DNA of 64,000 bases from Posidonia oceanica. Lineage: Eukaryota; Streptophyta; Magnoliopsida; Alismatales; Posidoniaceae. The notes under the pieces are model-generated. The model was not told where the DNA came from, ran no database searches, and saw only the letters and a program-made list of their open reading frames with translations. A program made the position numbers and the translations under genes. The stretch spans positions 50,974,001 to 51,038,000 of the forward strand of contig JAZBRS010000035.1 of NCBI GenBank assembly GCA_037176725.1. The letters run 5' to 3'. This document shows, in pieces, positions 44,562-56,555 of the stretch (the stretch's first letter is position 1; every line of letters begins with the position of its first letter).

Positions 44562-47500
44562 TGTAGTAATCCTGAATTCTGATTGTCCATGCATGATACC
44601 AAAGCTCGCGTGCATCGATCAAAATAGGCTCACTATATGCGACAGGATCCAAGGGAAGAAACTCGACTCGGGAACGTTGGCAAAAGAAGAAAAAAGAAAT
44701 GATAAGACAATTCAGAGTCGCCACCAGGTCTATTGAATTGGAAGACAAGGAAAACTGAGGGTAAAGCATGAAAATACATGCAAAATCGGATGCAAAGAAG
44801 GGGCAAAGGGATGCAATGCTAAGCTATGCTATGACTCATGCCTAGGATAATGGAAAGGTTGATGCGAGCCAAGAGAAAGGGCAAGGACTCCTGTTACGCA
44901 CGGGGAAGGTGTTAGGCACCCCCGATACGTCCGAGAGTCGGTCTTTCTTAGGCAATCTCGCGCTAATGCAGGGAAATGCTAGCCTAATGCCTAAATGCCA
45001 TGAATGTCTACCTGCTATGCATGAGAAATAAACATGCCATCTATGTGCTCAGCAACGCTGCTAGTGTTCCGAATTAGGTGGACCCTGGTTCATGAGAACT
45101 CCTAGGCAGTAAGCATCATAGTCCTATGTAGATGTAGGCGATAAAACAAAACTGCGGGGAAAACCAAGCAATGCAAACGACATGCAAGCGATAAAGCAAA
45201 CTAGGCATAGAAAACGATGCGAAAGCGCAAAAATGGATGTAAAGCATGGAAAATGATGCAAGACGCAGAAAACGATGCAAAGCGCAGAAAACAATGCAAG
45301 GTGCGGAAAGCAAGGCGAAACCAGGGTGCAAAACCAAAATAGGGGTTAGGCAACATGCATGGGGGTAGCAGTAGGTATCAGAAGCAATAAAACGTAGAAG
45401 ACGGCAAACGAAATCAAGTCAGCATTTTAAAATTGAGTCAAGCCAACTACAAGCGTTGGATGCTGGCAGCAGCGGCGTCCAATGTTGGACACTGCCATTG
45501 CTGGCGTCCAACAACTGCTGGAGGCAGACAACATGCAGCTTTTAGAAAACAATGCATTCTAGCTATATGGATGCAGTACAGATGCAGAAATGCAGCTATA
45601 TGGGTGCATGGCATGCAAGACTAACCTGACAGAGGATCATAAGAGGAATCAGAGCAAGGGGCAAGCTAGGAACAAGGATCAAAGCAAGTAGGGTGTTGGA
45701 TGCCGGTGGGCATGGCGTCCAACATTAGACGCCAGAGAGACAGGCGTCCAACACAGGCCAGAGAGAAACAAAAGAAGAAAGCATACAAAAGACAAATAAA
45801 AAGTGGGAACATGCATTTGGGCTACTAGGAATAAACACAGACTGAGCATACAAGCAAGGGAAGCATAAGAAACCAAAAAAAATTACCTGTAGCATGTGCC
45901 AGGCCAGAGGCGCAACCAGAACATTGGACGCGAGCTAGGCCGGCGTCCAATGTTGGACGCTACACCCGTAGCGTACAACGCCCTAGGAGGCACAAACACA
46001 CAAAAACTTGCATGAAACACAGCAAATGAACTAAGAAGCCATGGAATATTAGCAAAGGAAGCTAAGCAAGCATGGTAAACACAGAAGTCATGTAAATAAG
46101 CAAGATCAGAGCAATATGCAAGCATCTAAAAGCAAACAGAGGAGTAGGGACGTTAGACATTGGAGACAGCAGCGTCCAACGTTGGACGCTGAAGCCTCTA
46201 GCATCCAACGACCACAGCATGCAAACTTACCTATGCTAAGGGGAAGCTCAGCTCTAAACCCCACCTATATGCATGCAAACATACTGAGACATGCCAGAAC
46301 AAGCAGAAACATGCATAGCAAGCATGGCAAGTATTTAATCCAAGAGAAGCAAATAGAAAGAGCATGCATGGAAATAAAGGATAAAAACTTGCAAGAAGGA
46401 GCATGCAACTTAAAAAGGTCTTAGCAAACCTAAGCATGGTTGCCATAGGGGCCAGGCATCTCTAATCATACACAGAATATGCATAGATATCAGAAATAGG
46501 CAAGGTACAAGCATGGCAACAAAGTAAAGCTAACAGAGCACGTTGGACGTCGGATGAACCAGCGTCCAACGTTGGACATGGCTCACCCAGGCGTCCAACG
46601 CAGACAGATGGCAGAATGAACTTAGAGCATGGAAACATGATTCAAGCAAGCATGGAACAAGCAAATAGGCATGGCATAGCATTAGAGGACATGCAAGGAG
46701 GACATGCAGCATGGATTTACAGAAGAACCAACAATAGCAAAGCATGGAAAGCATTAGAACAAGAGCAAAGTAAAACAGGGCGTTGGATGCTGGCCCATGC
46801 CACGTCCAACGTTGGATGCACCAGTCAGTGCATCCAACACACTGAACTTCACTTCAGTCAAGCGAGGCCACCAAATTGATTGAAAATCTCAAATAAACTA
46901 GCTAACAAGCAAAGGTGGTCGATAACAAGCATGGTGGTATGCTTGGTGCCGAAATTAGGCAGGTGGATTGCTCCACCCACCTCCTCCTCCTTATCACCGG
47001 AAAACCAAGCGATGGAGGGGTGTGTGCTGTGCTAAAGGGCATGGAAGGCAAGGGAAAACATTCACACTAGCATGCATGGGCCTAAGGGAAAGAAAACCAA
47101 CCTTTTGGAGGCCTAGAACGGCAGTTCCTCCTTCGTCGCCGACGCTGCGGAAGTTGCGGCAGAGGCTACTCCGGCGAGCTCACGCGGGCTGCTGGGAGCA
47201 CCAGAAGGGTCGGGGAAAGGTCGAGGATGGAGGTGGATGATCACTCTATGCTCTGGAGTCACCGCATTCCCTCTCTCACAAGTGTGGTCACCTCTGGAAT
47301 GAGGGAAAGGAGGGTGTTTTATTGCTGGAGTGCATGGGTTCATGTGCGGGCAGCGGCTTTGGCAAGCGTTTGCAGGTGGTGTTAGAGGCTTATGAGTGTG
47401 TGGGGTGCTCGAGGAATGTCAGGAGTGTGGCAGGGCTATGTCAGATGGCCGGCGGAGCCACGGCGGTGGCTAACATGGGCGACCGAAGGCTGTGAGAGCA

Positions 47501-47985
47501 GAGAGAGCGGATTTTGGGCTGAGATCGAAATGATGGGTTCCAAAGGTAGTAACTCATCCTTGGCAGGTAGTGGATGACCTAGAGGGTAAGAGGGGACAGG
47601 TACTAAGTGCGGAGGGGCAGTGGATTGGATGGGAGGTGAGCTAGAAGGGGCGGAACAGCCGCTGCTGCAGTTGAGCTGTTGGACGCTGGAGTAGGAGACG
47701 TCCAACGTTGGACGCTAGCACAGGGCACGTCCAACGTTGGACGCTGCCTATTCCAGCGTACAACACGCTCAGTTGGCAAAAGCTGTAAATGGGCTTGGGC
47801 TTCGGGCTAGAAAGGTTTAAAAATTGCAAAAAGGCTTGGGTTAAGGCTTTTAGGATTTGGGTATGGTTTTAGGCTTGGTTTTCAGGGTAGAAATGAGTTA
47901 GGAAAAAGAAGTGCCACTCCAGAGTCCACACGAGCCTGCAAGAGAAAACAACCAACTTCCAGGCTATCAGAATGGGGTGTCTACA
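44562..47985 (-). mobile_element. 5' LTR of element A (3424 bp)
   Basis: It starts TGTAGACACCCCATTCTGAT (from 47985) and ends TACTACA (44562). Collinear with the 3' LTR, with the same palindrome series (near 45480, 45725, 45950, 46175, 46570, 46810 and 47715). It differs by scattered substitutions, many C/T or G/A, and a few indels including the 20-bp repeat. Its outer end abuts the target duplication CACAC and element B. Confidence 0.94.
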
Positions 47986-47990
47986 CACAC
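47986..47990. repeat. Target duplication CACAC, right of element A
   Basis: Exact repeat of 24271-24275. Removing A and one copy gives the same text as the empty site at 14361-14385. Confidence 0.95.
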
Positions 47991-50062
47991 ACAACCCTCA
48001 TTGTCACCTTCGCCGTCCTTGCCTGACCAGCCACTTACTTCCTTGACTGCCAAACCACACTCACAGCCTCACACTGCCCTTTCTCTGCCACATCTAGCTG
48101 CTGCTAGAGCTAATAGGTGGAGTAGAACCCAGATGAACACAACAGCCGACATTCTGCAAGCAACCCTGGACATTCTTGCACACAGACACCCAATTTCCAC
48201 TACAGAGCGTAATTGAGTGACCTCCCAACACTCACGCACATCCCAGCTTCCTTCCTAGCCCTTCAATTCCCACTTTAGCATCCCGGACCACCACAGCAAC
48301 CGAGCTCGCCGTTGCCTCCATGCCGCCGCCAGCCAACATCCCCAGAAGCCACATCTCTGCTCCAAACTTCTCCAAACTTCATGCACACCTCCGCAAGGTC
48401 GCCACGAACACAGCCCAATCAACCCAAGCTCTTGCCGTTGCCTCCTCTGCCGTAGCAACCACCTCGCCGGCGACCTCCGACGAGCTAGGTCGGGGAGCAC
48501 ATCTGTGCATCCCCGTAGGTGAGCGATCCCTCCCTTTGCTTTGTTTTGTTCCATGCATGCTTTTAGGCTAATTAGTTAGATTTTATCGTGCGTAGTGTAG
48601 CTGTTCTTCGCCATCTTCTCCGATGACGGAGGCCTGCCAGGTTAGGCACCGCATGAAGCACGATTGACTTGTGCCTCTGTCTGTCCGATGGCCGGACTTT
48701 GGGCTGCCGCTCCGGCCGACCTAGAGCTCCATTTTCATTTCTGTTTGTATGCTTGTGATAATGTATGTTTGCTCTTTAAGATTGCATGCTTAGATCATAA
48801 TTTTGCATTGCCATGTGTCCCTGATTTGGTCTCAAACTAGGCTGTTTGGAAACCATGGGTTGCAGATCTGGCACCACTGATATCGGTGACTGACCTACAA
48901 CTCTTGGCCGTTCCACTGGCCAACTTTTCGACCGTCGTATCTTGTGACCTAGGCGTCCATTTCATTATCTATTTGCCTGCTTGCATTCCTCATCATGCCA
49001 TCTATAGGATCATGCATCTAGATTTCCATTTCGCATCATCTAGTTAGCATATTTTCGGCCATGAAAGCTGTTGTCTGGTTGGAACTGTGCGCGCCTCTAT
49101 CGCCACTATCCCAAGCAACAAGCCCAGGCGGCACTCACACTGGTGACTGAGCCCAGTTGCTGCTTTGGTCGACGCCAAGTGTCTCGCTGATCCACCGGCG
49201 ACACGCACTGCCGGCGCTTAGGCCGACGACCAGCCCTTTAGTTCAGGCAGTGGCTGAGCCACGTTGTTTCCCACATCACGTTTCGTCTCTTTCGCTCGTT
49301 TGCTTGCAGATCTGTTTCCCAAGCTCGTTTATCGTCGCATTGCCGCATTTTCGCTTTGTTTAGTTTTCTAGCATAATCTCAAAGCCTGCATCTTTTATAA
49401 ACCCATGTTGCATGTTGCTTTCCATCGCATGGTTTATCTGCTGTTTTGTTTTACACCTGCATTGCATTAGGGCGATGATGCTTACTGCCTAGAGTTCTTA
49501 CGAACCAGGGCCTGTCCTGTTCGGAACTCTAGCAGTGTTACTTAGCACATAGTCTGTAGGTTTACTTTTAATCATGCATCATAACATATTAAGCCAGTTT
49601 AAGCATTCACTAAGCATGCATAGCATCTCTCTCCCCTCGGTCGTACAATAAAGGCAAGCAATTGTTGAAATCCTGCATATGCGAGCGTTAAGCCTAGAAA
49701 GACCGATTCTCGGACGTATCAGGGGTGCCTAACACCTTCCCCATGCGTAACAAGAGTCCTTGCCCTTTCTCTTGGCCCGTAATGACCATAATGCCCTCAT
49801 CCTTGGCACGAGTCATAGCATTGCATATCATTGCATCTCTTGCATGTTTTTCATGCATTTCCCTAGTTTTCCTTGTCTCCTGATTTAATAAACATGGTGG
49901 TGACTCTGATTTTGTCTTATCTTTCTCTTTTTTCCTCTTTTTCCAGCATTTTCGAGTAGAGCATCCCTCCTCGGGTCCAACTGCTAATAGTGACCCAATT
50001 TCGGTTGGTACACGCGAGCTTTGGCATCATGCATGGGCGCGCCGATTTTCAAGATTACTACA
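47991..50062 (+). mobile_element. 3' LTR of element B, remaining 2072 bp
   Basis: It resumes ACAACCCTCATTGTCACC, collinear with 14376-16475, and ends AAGATTACTACA followed by CCCTC and LINE sequence. Possible splice donor CCGTAGGTGAG at 48513-48523, conserved with the 5' LTR. Shared tail from 49461. Confidence 0.94.
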
Positions 50063-50067
50063 CCCTC
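50063..50067. repeat. Target duplication CCCTC, right of element B
   Basis: Exact repeat of 13914-13918, between B's last base and LINE ORF1. Confidence 0.95.
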
Positions 50068-51177
50068 CACACTCTGATGCTTTCTCCCTTGACAAAGCCA
50101 ATCTAGAACTTTGATTGCATCTGCCCCCTTCTCCATTACCTGTTTGCCTTTAACTGCCATCTCTAGAGACAACTTCTGAGTAGTTTCAAGATCCTTTTGA
50201 AATTGCAAATCTTCCTCCCTAGCTTTTTTTCCTTCCTCTGACTCCATTATGATCTGGGATTCTTTCTTGTCTCCATTAGATCAAATTTTCAAACCCATAA
50301 TGCAAAGCTTCCTATTAAGCCTCTTTTTAGCATTCCTTGATAAATGACCAGGAGGTGCCTTATGTTCCTCCTTTTGCTCAGCTTCCATTCGAGTCTTTTC
50401 TTGTGCTTGTGAGCTCAACTTCTTCCTACGACAGTCCTTAGATAGATGTCCAATCATGGAACAATTCTGATAGAAGGGAGGGAGAGAGTTCCCATAATCA
50501 ACTACTTGTTCTATGAGCTCCCCTCCATTATCTATTGTGATTGTATGCTTTCTAGGCTTAGCAAGATCCATCTCCACACAAACATAAGAGTACCCTGGCC
50601 TGGTAAACTTTGTCACATCATTATGAACACAAAGGAATTTACCCAACATGCCCGTAATAGATTGAATGGCACTCGGGTCATGTAGGTGAGCATTAAGAGT
50701 AGGTAAACCAACCCACACTGGAGCACAGGTAGATTCGGTACCTAGAGATAAAGTAGGCGACCATCTAAACACTCTCGTCCTCCTACCATTGATAAACCAA
50801 TTGCTCTTGATATATGCCTTAACAAAGTCCTCCCTGTTCAAGAACCTTATCAATACATGTTTGGAATCAATGGCTACCAGGAAAAAATCTTCATGAAAAC
50901 TCATTGCATTTTTAAGAGTGTTGAGAATATCAATCATAGACAGCCTCCCTAGTGTGAACTTGCCTATGAGAGTCCAGGTGAAAGGTGAGGACATTTGAGA
51001 AACCACTTCAATAGAGAATTGAAGCACTTCTTTGCCATCCTTCATGATAGGACTGTGGACTGGTATTCTAGGGAAGTGTGGAGCTTGATGGTTTACCTTA
51101 GTAGCTTCTGCAAAAGAAAGCCACTTGGCCTTTTCCGGACTAGCCTTCGTGTTCCTGAAGGTAGGTGGGGAATGCAA
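50068..51177 (-). pseudogene. LINE ORF1 (DUF4283-type RNA-binding protein), N-terminal and middle part
   Basis: Frame 51177-50281 (298 residues): the DUF4283 fold covers about residues 45-190, with WTLIGKFTLGRLSMIDI, HVLIRFLNREDFVKAY, FRWSPTLSLGTESTCAPVWV. A zinc knuckle near residue 236 reads FYQNCSMIGHLSKDC; relatives have Cys where the Tyr stands, so C-x2-C-x4-H-x4-C has lost its first ligand. A Lys/Glu-rich tail follows. A second frame (50247 to about 50068) is a coiled-coil-like continuation after a stop. It binds the LINE RNA. The rest is at 13913-13160. Confidence 0.82.
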
Positions 51178-51560
51178 CGGATCAGTGGAGGCATGGTTGG
51201 GCTGTACATTGCTAGGGTTCGATGCCTAAATATGGTCAGCAACCACACAGGAGTCATTGGGTGGGTTCGGTGGCTTAGCTTTAAGATCACCAATAGCAGC
51301 ATCAGGCAGTTTCCAGGGATCCCCCATCATAAACAATGCTTCAGCAAGGGAAGCTACCCCCCAAGAGAGCAGCCGAACGAACGACGATGAAGGGACTACC
51401 TTGACTACCTTTAGAGAGGTTGGACTTTGGGACAGTGCAGTTCGTTTCAGCGGCTGCTTGTGGGCCAGTGTTGCTTACTTGGCGCCAGGAAACACAACAC
51501 ATTGTGTTTGGTTTTGTGGTTGTTGTTGTGTTCTAGATGCGATATAGAGCATTCAGACAC
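51178..51560 (-). other. Probable LINE 5' untranslated region
   Basis: Directly upstream of LINE ORF1 on the minus strand. Contains GGGGGGTAGCTTCCCTTGC (minus, about 51364-51346). The true LINE 5' end cannot be set from one copy. Confidence 0.4.
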
Positions 51561-52290
51561 TATTGGCTGTCTAATCTGCATAGTGAGTATGTGGGTTCAG
51601 ACTACGTGATTTTTGAGTTACTCAAGATAGTTGAGTACTCCGTGTTGTGTTGAGTTTTCAGCATATTTTGTATTTGAGTTTTGGATGCATGCTTCTATGA
51701 GATGATGCATCTTGTTTTCTATGCTTCAGTCATTGTGGCTTTGATTTTTGAGAAGCACAATGGACCTGGTTTTGATAGGCTTAGTAGAGTAGCGAGAGAA
51801 GCATGTGTTCTAGAGCGAAGATGCACGCGACTCATTGGTTTTGGTTTTCAGAGGTTTTTCAGTGGATTTTAGGGGCATCTATGTTGACATGCCAATGTGT
51901 TTTAAAGTTATGGATTTTGATGTTGGTATTTCTGGTGGGTTTTCGTGTGTTGTGGTGACACATTATGCCTGCATGTTTCATCAGCATGTCTCAACACAGT
52001 TTCTTATTGTTTCGTAGAGTTGATTTCTACCGAGTTGGCTTTTGGTTTTATTTTATAGGTAGGTGAGTACTGGGTGATCTTTTTGGTGGTCACTTGTGTG
52101 CTTTGTTTTTGTGTCTCATAGGTGCTGGTTAGATGTTGGATTAAATTTCTAGTTTGCATATAAATGAGTCACTCAACCACACATCATAGATCTTGGGTAG
52201 GTGTTTCTTTTTTGATAATTTATTAACGTTATAGTTTGGAAGTTGGATTTAGTTGCATTGTGATAAAAAATGATTTATTAGGTATGCGAT
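51561..52290. other. Unassigned T/G-rich sequence
   Basis: Words such as TTTTGGTTTT and TTGAGTT recur, but no ORF over 65 residues, no LTR terminus and no repeat elsewhere in the window is evident. It could be old host intergenic DNA or decayed transposon. Confidence 0.4.
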
Positions 52291-53296
52291 GACCAGGGTA
52301 GTTACACGAGCTCCCCACCCCAAGTCCATACTCTAAGAATCCACAAAAGGTCCACAGAGCACAACACAAACACAGGGTTTGCCCTCTTCACGTCCTTGGA
52401 CTATTGCACCCAACCAACTAGAGAACTTTTCCTCCTCCTGATGCTGCTAGTACAACTCCCTGAGACATCATGCCTACTCATTTGACTCTCAACCCTCTAG
52501 GGGTATCACTTGTACCTAGTCCGTCAGCCAGATTATTCAGCTCTCTTGGTCCCAAATTCACCCTTGGTCTTTTGGTCCACAAACCCTCAGCCAAGGTCTA
52601 TTGATCCTCTAAAACCATGGAACTTCAACCTCGGACTCGTACCTAACCCTCCAAAGGTATCACTTGTCCCTAGTCTATCAGTACGATCCTATGGCCCTCT
52701 TGGTTCCTTGAAAACCACAAAAACCTTTTTTCAAAACTTTTGCAAATTTTATGCATTCTCTTTTCAAATTCATTTTAGAAAACCATTTGAAAACTATTTC
52801 AAAAAAACCAACAAAAAGACATTGCCATAAACACCACCCAAAAGCCTACTAAAAACCACTACCATAAGGGGCCACACGCACGGCTGACATGCATTGGTCC
52901 CCCGCGCCCTCAGTGCAGAAAATGCCTTGGCAGAAAACAAGGCATCTCACTCGAAATCCAAAATCTCAATCCCCACAATAAAAGAACAATACGAACACAA
53001 AACTTGTAGAAAACTCGAACTAAAGCTATGATTCACACATCTAAGGCACATATATGTCAAATCCCACAAGAAACCATCAAAAAACACACAATGGGATGGA
53101 TTCCCTCGCGGGAACCCATCACCCTCGCACGGCCTTCTCTGGCTATCGGCAACCATGGATTCCACTCACGAAATACCAAGCACAAACCACACTATCATGT
53201 GCCAAAACATGGAAAAGAGAGATAAGTAGAGTGTGTACCTTCACCGTTGCTCGCAACGACGACGACCCCTCGTCACGGCAACTACGGCACTCGTGT
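52291..53296 (-). mobile_element. Remnant F: diverged chromovirus LTR fragment
   Basis: The layout resembles E's LTR in the same orientation: ACTCTCAACCC and TTGGTCC words (52490-52700; compare 54108-54180), then a long run of AAAACC/TTTTCAAAA (52715-52820; compare 54180-54290), then a leader-like stretch ending in GTGTACCTTC (53232-53241; compare ACACGTACAACTTC at 54972). It ends where E's LTR begins at 53297, so E may have inserted into it. Confidence 0.5.
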
Positions 53297-55456
53297 TGTC
53301 ATACCCCGGCACAACTAAAATAGCATCAACTACCCAAATGATATTTAAACAATCATTTAATAAATAAACATTTAATTACATTAGAGAATAAATTTAAAAC
53401 TTTTACAAAACTATTACAAAAGTTTTATAGTACTCCCAAGATCCCCAGTGTGCGGCTACGTGGTTCCTAAACATGCACCAAGCTGGACTGTACCTCGACC
53501 CTGCACTTGAAAATCAAAACACAAAACACGCATGAGTGACATCTATGTCACCCAGTACGTGCCACCCAAAATCATGGCAAATGGAAGCAAAAATATCGAC
53601 TAGGGCAATAAAGATCCTAAACCATCATAAACCACGGTAATCCATGCTATTTAAAAGCATAACATTCATTTTATGAAAACCACATGCCTTTATAAAGCTA
53701 CCCACATTTCCTATAAAAATATGCATTCTCAAATCCATCACAAATGCATCTCAAATCCAAACTCACACACACATTGATTCCAAATCAAATCGAACACCCT
53801 GGCCATAGGTGAACAACAATAGCCACAAGCAGTTGCTGTTGACACACGCAACTCTCAACTGCAATGCCGCGACAGACTACCCCGTGTGGGAGAACAATCA
53901 GCCCTAGGAACACATCCCTCAATTTATATCATGATCATTTCCATGATCAACATCATAATCAACATGGAGTTACGAACTCTGATGCCCCTTGGTGCCTGAG
54001 CGTCTAGGGACTCCAGCCCCAGCCCCAGCCAGCACTAGCACCAACATAGAGGGTAATCTGTCTGTTTCAACGGGTCCTGCTATACCGCTAACCTTACCCT
54101 AGGCTATCTGACTCTCGAACCATCGAGTGTATTCAAACACCCCTCTCTACCAGTCAGAAGCTTCGGTTTATTGGTCCATCCAAAACAACAAAAACCATTT
54201 TCAAACTCTTTTCACAAACATGCATTTCTTTTCCAAAATCTTTTGGAAATCTTTTCAAAATCATTTCTCAAAATCCACAAATCACACATTTGTCAGAACA
54301 TCCATAAAACCATCTCAAATCATAATAAATCCAAATGTATTGAAAACCCAAGTCTTTCTTCTTTAGAAATCGTTTTACCCCTGATTCAGAAGATCGAAAT
54401 CCACCGGTCTACCGAAATTTGGGTCCAAGTGCAAATTTCTGACCTAAAATGGAATACCGAAATTTCCCTCGGTCGACCGAAATTCTCTAATTCAGAAGAT
54501 CAAAATCTACCAGTCAACCATTTTTGGGTCCTAGGTCCAAACTTGACAGTAGAATGGAAAACCGATATGGACCGGTGTACTGATTTCCTATAGAAATTGG
54601 TATACCGTTTGAAAACAGTGTACCGTTCTGGGCGATTTCTGAAAATAAAAACAATACTCAAACCAAATCGCCCAGAATTGGAACTTCGATCGATTCCAAC
54701 ACAAAAATCCACAAATCACAAGTAAATACTAGAATCAAAGCCTTGCTCGTGATTTACACTTGAGCACAAAAATCAAACCAATCCAAACATTATACATCAA
54801 GATATAAAATCGTAAAGCTCAGAGATTCAAATACGACCCATTTCCATTCAATCCACATTTCTATCAAAAACCATTCAAAACCAAATAAAATCATACAATT
54901 ATCATGGCATAGCTAGAACCCACTCCAAACCACATTTTAAGCTCAATTGAACAGGTAAAGAAGAGGGGAGAACACGTACAACTTCGACGAACTCTTCTCC
55001 TCCAACTCCAGCCTCCGGCGAGCAAAACCACCTGCTTTGGCTACCAGCACAAGACCACCTCTCTGGCTCACCTCTGCTCCTCCTCCAAGCACTGGCCATT
55101 CCTCCTCTTTCTCCTCCAATCGCCAGTGATCCTCAAGGTGGCAGCAAGTGTCGATGGTGGTGGAAAAATGAGGAAGAAAAGAAAGAAGGGAAAAAAGAAA
55201 GGAAAAGAGGGCACGTGTGGGGGAGAAAATGAGAAAATTGCATTTCCCTCCCTCTCTTTCCACAAATCTCAAACAAGCCCTCGACTTCCTTGCACTCAAG
55301 CCCCTACTTTCTCTCGGCCAAACCACACAACTCCATGGAGCCAGAAACAAAATCACTAGAGACACACAAACACCAACACACAACAACAACAAGGAATGAT
55401 TTTCTAAAATATAACTCAATTATATTATGGAAAAATCAGGATATTACATTCTAACA
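53297..55456 (-). mobile_element. 3' LTR of chromovirus E (about 2160 bp)
   Basis: On the minus strand it begins (55456) TGTTAGAATGTAATATCC, directly after a purine-rich tract, and ends GGGGTATGACA at 53297. TGT...ACA termini and the start beside GAAGTTTCTTTTAAGGG fit Tekay/Del-type chromoviruses. It contains A/C-rich text (54140-54320) and a pyrimidine-rich leader on the minus strand (55145-55260). The 5' LTR is not in the window, so no target duplication can be tested. Confidence 0.75.
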
Positions 55457-55490
55457 CCCTTAAAAGAAACTTCGTCCTCGAAATTCACAG
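55457..55490 (-). promoter_or_regulatory. Polypurine tract region of chromovirus E
   Basis: The minus strand reads GAGGACGAAGTTTCTTTTAA then GGG before the LTR, the conserved text between the chromodomain stop and the 3' LTR in Tekay-type elements. Confidence 0.7.
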
Positions 55491-56555
55491 CTAATGGAAC
55501 AAATAAGGGTATCTAGAATACATATCCGCTTCCCGCTCCCAAGTGGCTTCCTCCACACCATGGTGTTGCCACCGAACCAGTACCAAAGGAATAACCTTGT
55601 TCCTGAGAACCTGCTCCTTACGATCTAGAATCTGAACAGCGTTCTCCTCCATGGACAAGTCCTGCTGTAGTCCTTCTAGCTGTACTGGTAAGATCTGGGA
55701 AACATCAGAAACACACTTCCTCAACATCGACACATGGAAGATGCTATGCACTCCTGAGAGCTCTGGAGGAAAATCTAACTTGTAAGCCACCTCACCAACT
55801 CTTCTAGCAATCTCATAGGGGCCAATATACCAAGGACTTAGCTTGCCTTGCTTCCAAAACCTTGCAACCCCTTTAGTTGGTGACACCTTCAAGAAAATGA
55901 AGTCTCCTACCTCGAATTCCAAAGGCCTTCGCCTCCTGTCTACATAGCTCTTCTGCCTGCTCTGTGTAGTCAATAATCTCTTCCTGATCAGGTCCACATT
56001 CTCTTGGTTTTGCTGCACCATCTCTCGTCCAACAAGCTGGTGTTCTCCTACATCGCTCTAACAGGTGGGTGTCTGGCACGGTCTCCCATACAATGCCTCA
56101 TACGGAGCCATCCCAATGCTGAAGTGAAAACTATTATTGTAGGCAAACTCCACCAGCGACAGGTGCTCTTCCCAGCTACCCCTAAAATCTAGAGCGTAGG
56201 CTCTCAACATGTCTTCCAAAGTCTGAATTGTCCTCTCCGTCGGACCATCCGTCTGAGGGTGGAAAGCTGTAATGTAATTCAACACAGTACCAAAAACCTC
56301 TTGCAATGCTCTCCAGAACCTCAAGGTGAAACGGGCATCTCTGTCAGACACAATGGAGACGGGCACTCCATGCAACTGGACAATCTCAGACACATACAAC
56401 TCTGCCAACTAGTGCAAGGGAAGATTCACTATCATAGGTAGGAAATGTGCTGATTTTGTGAGCCTATCAACGATCACCCACACAGTATCATTCTTCCTCC
56501 TACTCCTGCGTAATCCGATCACAAAATCCATAGACACTTGTTCCCATTTCCATAA
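55491..56555 (-). pseudogene. int: Integrase with chromodomain, chromovirus E (5'-truncated)
   Basis: It enters mid-core (56555) with [12 protein letters not shown] and [16 protein letters not shown] (first Asp), then SDRDARFT (second Asp), [13 protein letters not shown] (Glu) and [11 protein letters not shown]. The GPY-like part reads VGDFIFLKVSP, SPWYIGPYEIARRVGEVAYKL. The last 57 residues (about 55670-55497) have AVQILDRKEQVLRNKVIPLV and HGVEEATWEREADM, a chromodomain of the kind that guides insertion to heterochromatin. Two in-frame TAGs (56409-56411 and about 56055-56057) break it, each one change from a sense codon. Element D cuts it at 56556. Confidence 0.9.
56551..56555. repeat. Candidate target site CATAA beside element D
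   Basis: Five bases between the chromovirus integrase and D's terminus TGTAGTAATCC. The matching copy would lie beyond 64000. Confidence 0.5.

Larger units (their letters stand above)
24276..47985 (-). mobile_element. Element A: complete 23.7 kb Ogre/Tat-like retrotransposon
   Basis: In transcript order (right to left): 5' LTR 47985-44562, tRNA-Arg primer site 44560-44543, leader, gag, protease, Ala/Gln/Pro-rich spacer, RT, RNase H, second RNase H, integrase, spacer, extra sense ORF, palindrome array, short epsilon-like block, polypurine tract, 3' LTR 27751-24276. Both LTRs end TGTAGACACC...TACTACA. Domain order, primer type, dual RNase H and size place it in the Ogre/Tat group. It lacks the extra ORF that legume Ogre elements carry upstream of gag. 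Frames are broken by about twenty stops and at least one frameshift. In the first 240 aligned bases at the U5 end, the LTRs show about 16 differences by eye. Confidence 0.94.
13919..50062 (+). mobile_element. Element B: gag-only Ogre/Tat-like LTR retrotransposon, interrupted by element A
   Basis: The parts are 5' LTR (13919-16475), primer site (16477-16494), leader, gag relic (about 17448-19870), Pro/Ala-rich tail, long 3' region, polypurine tract (23778-23790) and 3' LTR (23791-24275 plus 47991-50062). Without A the element is about 12.4 kb. There is no protease, RT, RNase H or integrase; gag passes straight into untranslated sequence at a join shared with C. It would need enzymes supplied by a relative such as A. 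TSD CCCTC. Confidence 0.92.

Noticed and set aside
51561..52290. Possible host gene exon
   Set aside because: No frame over 65 residues, no splice pattern I can support, and transposon sequence on both sides.
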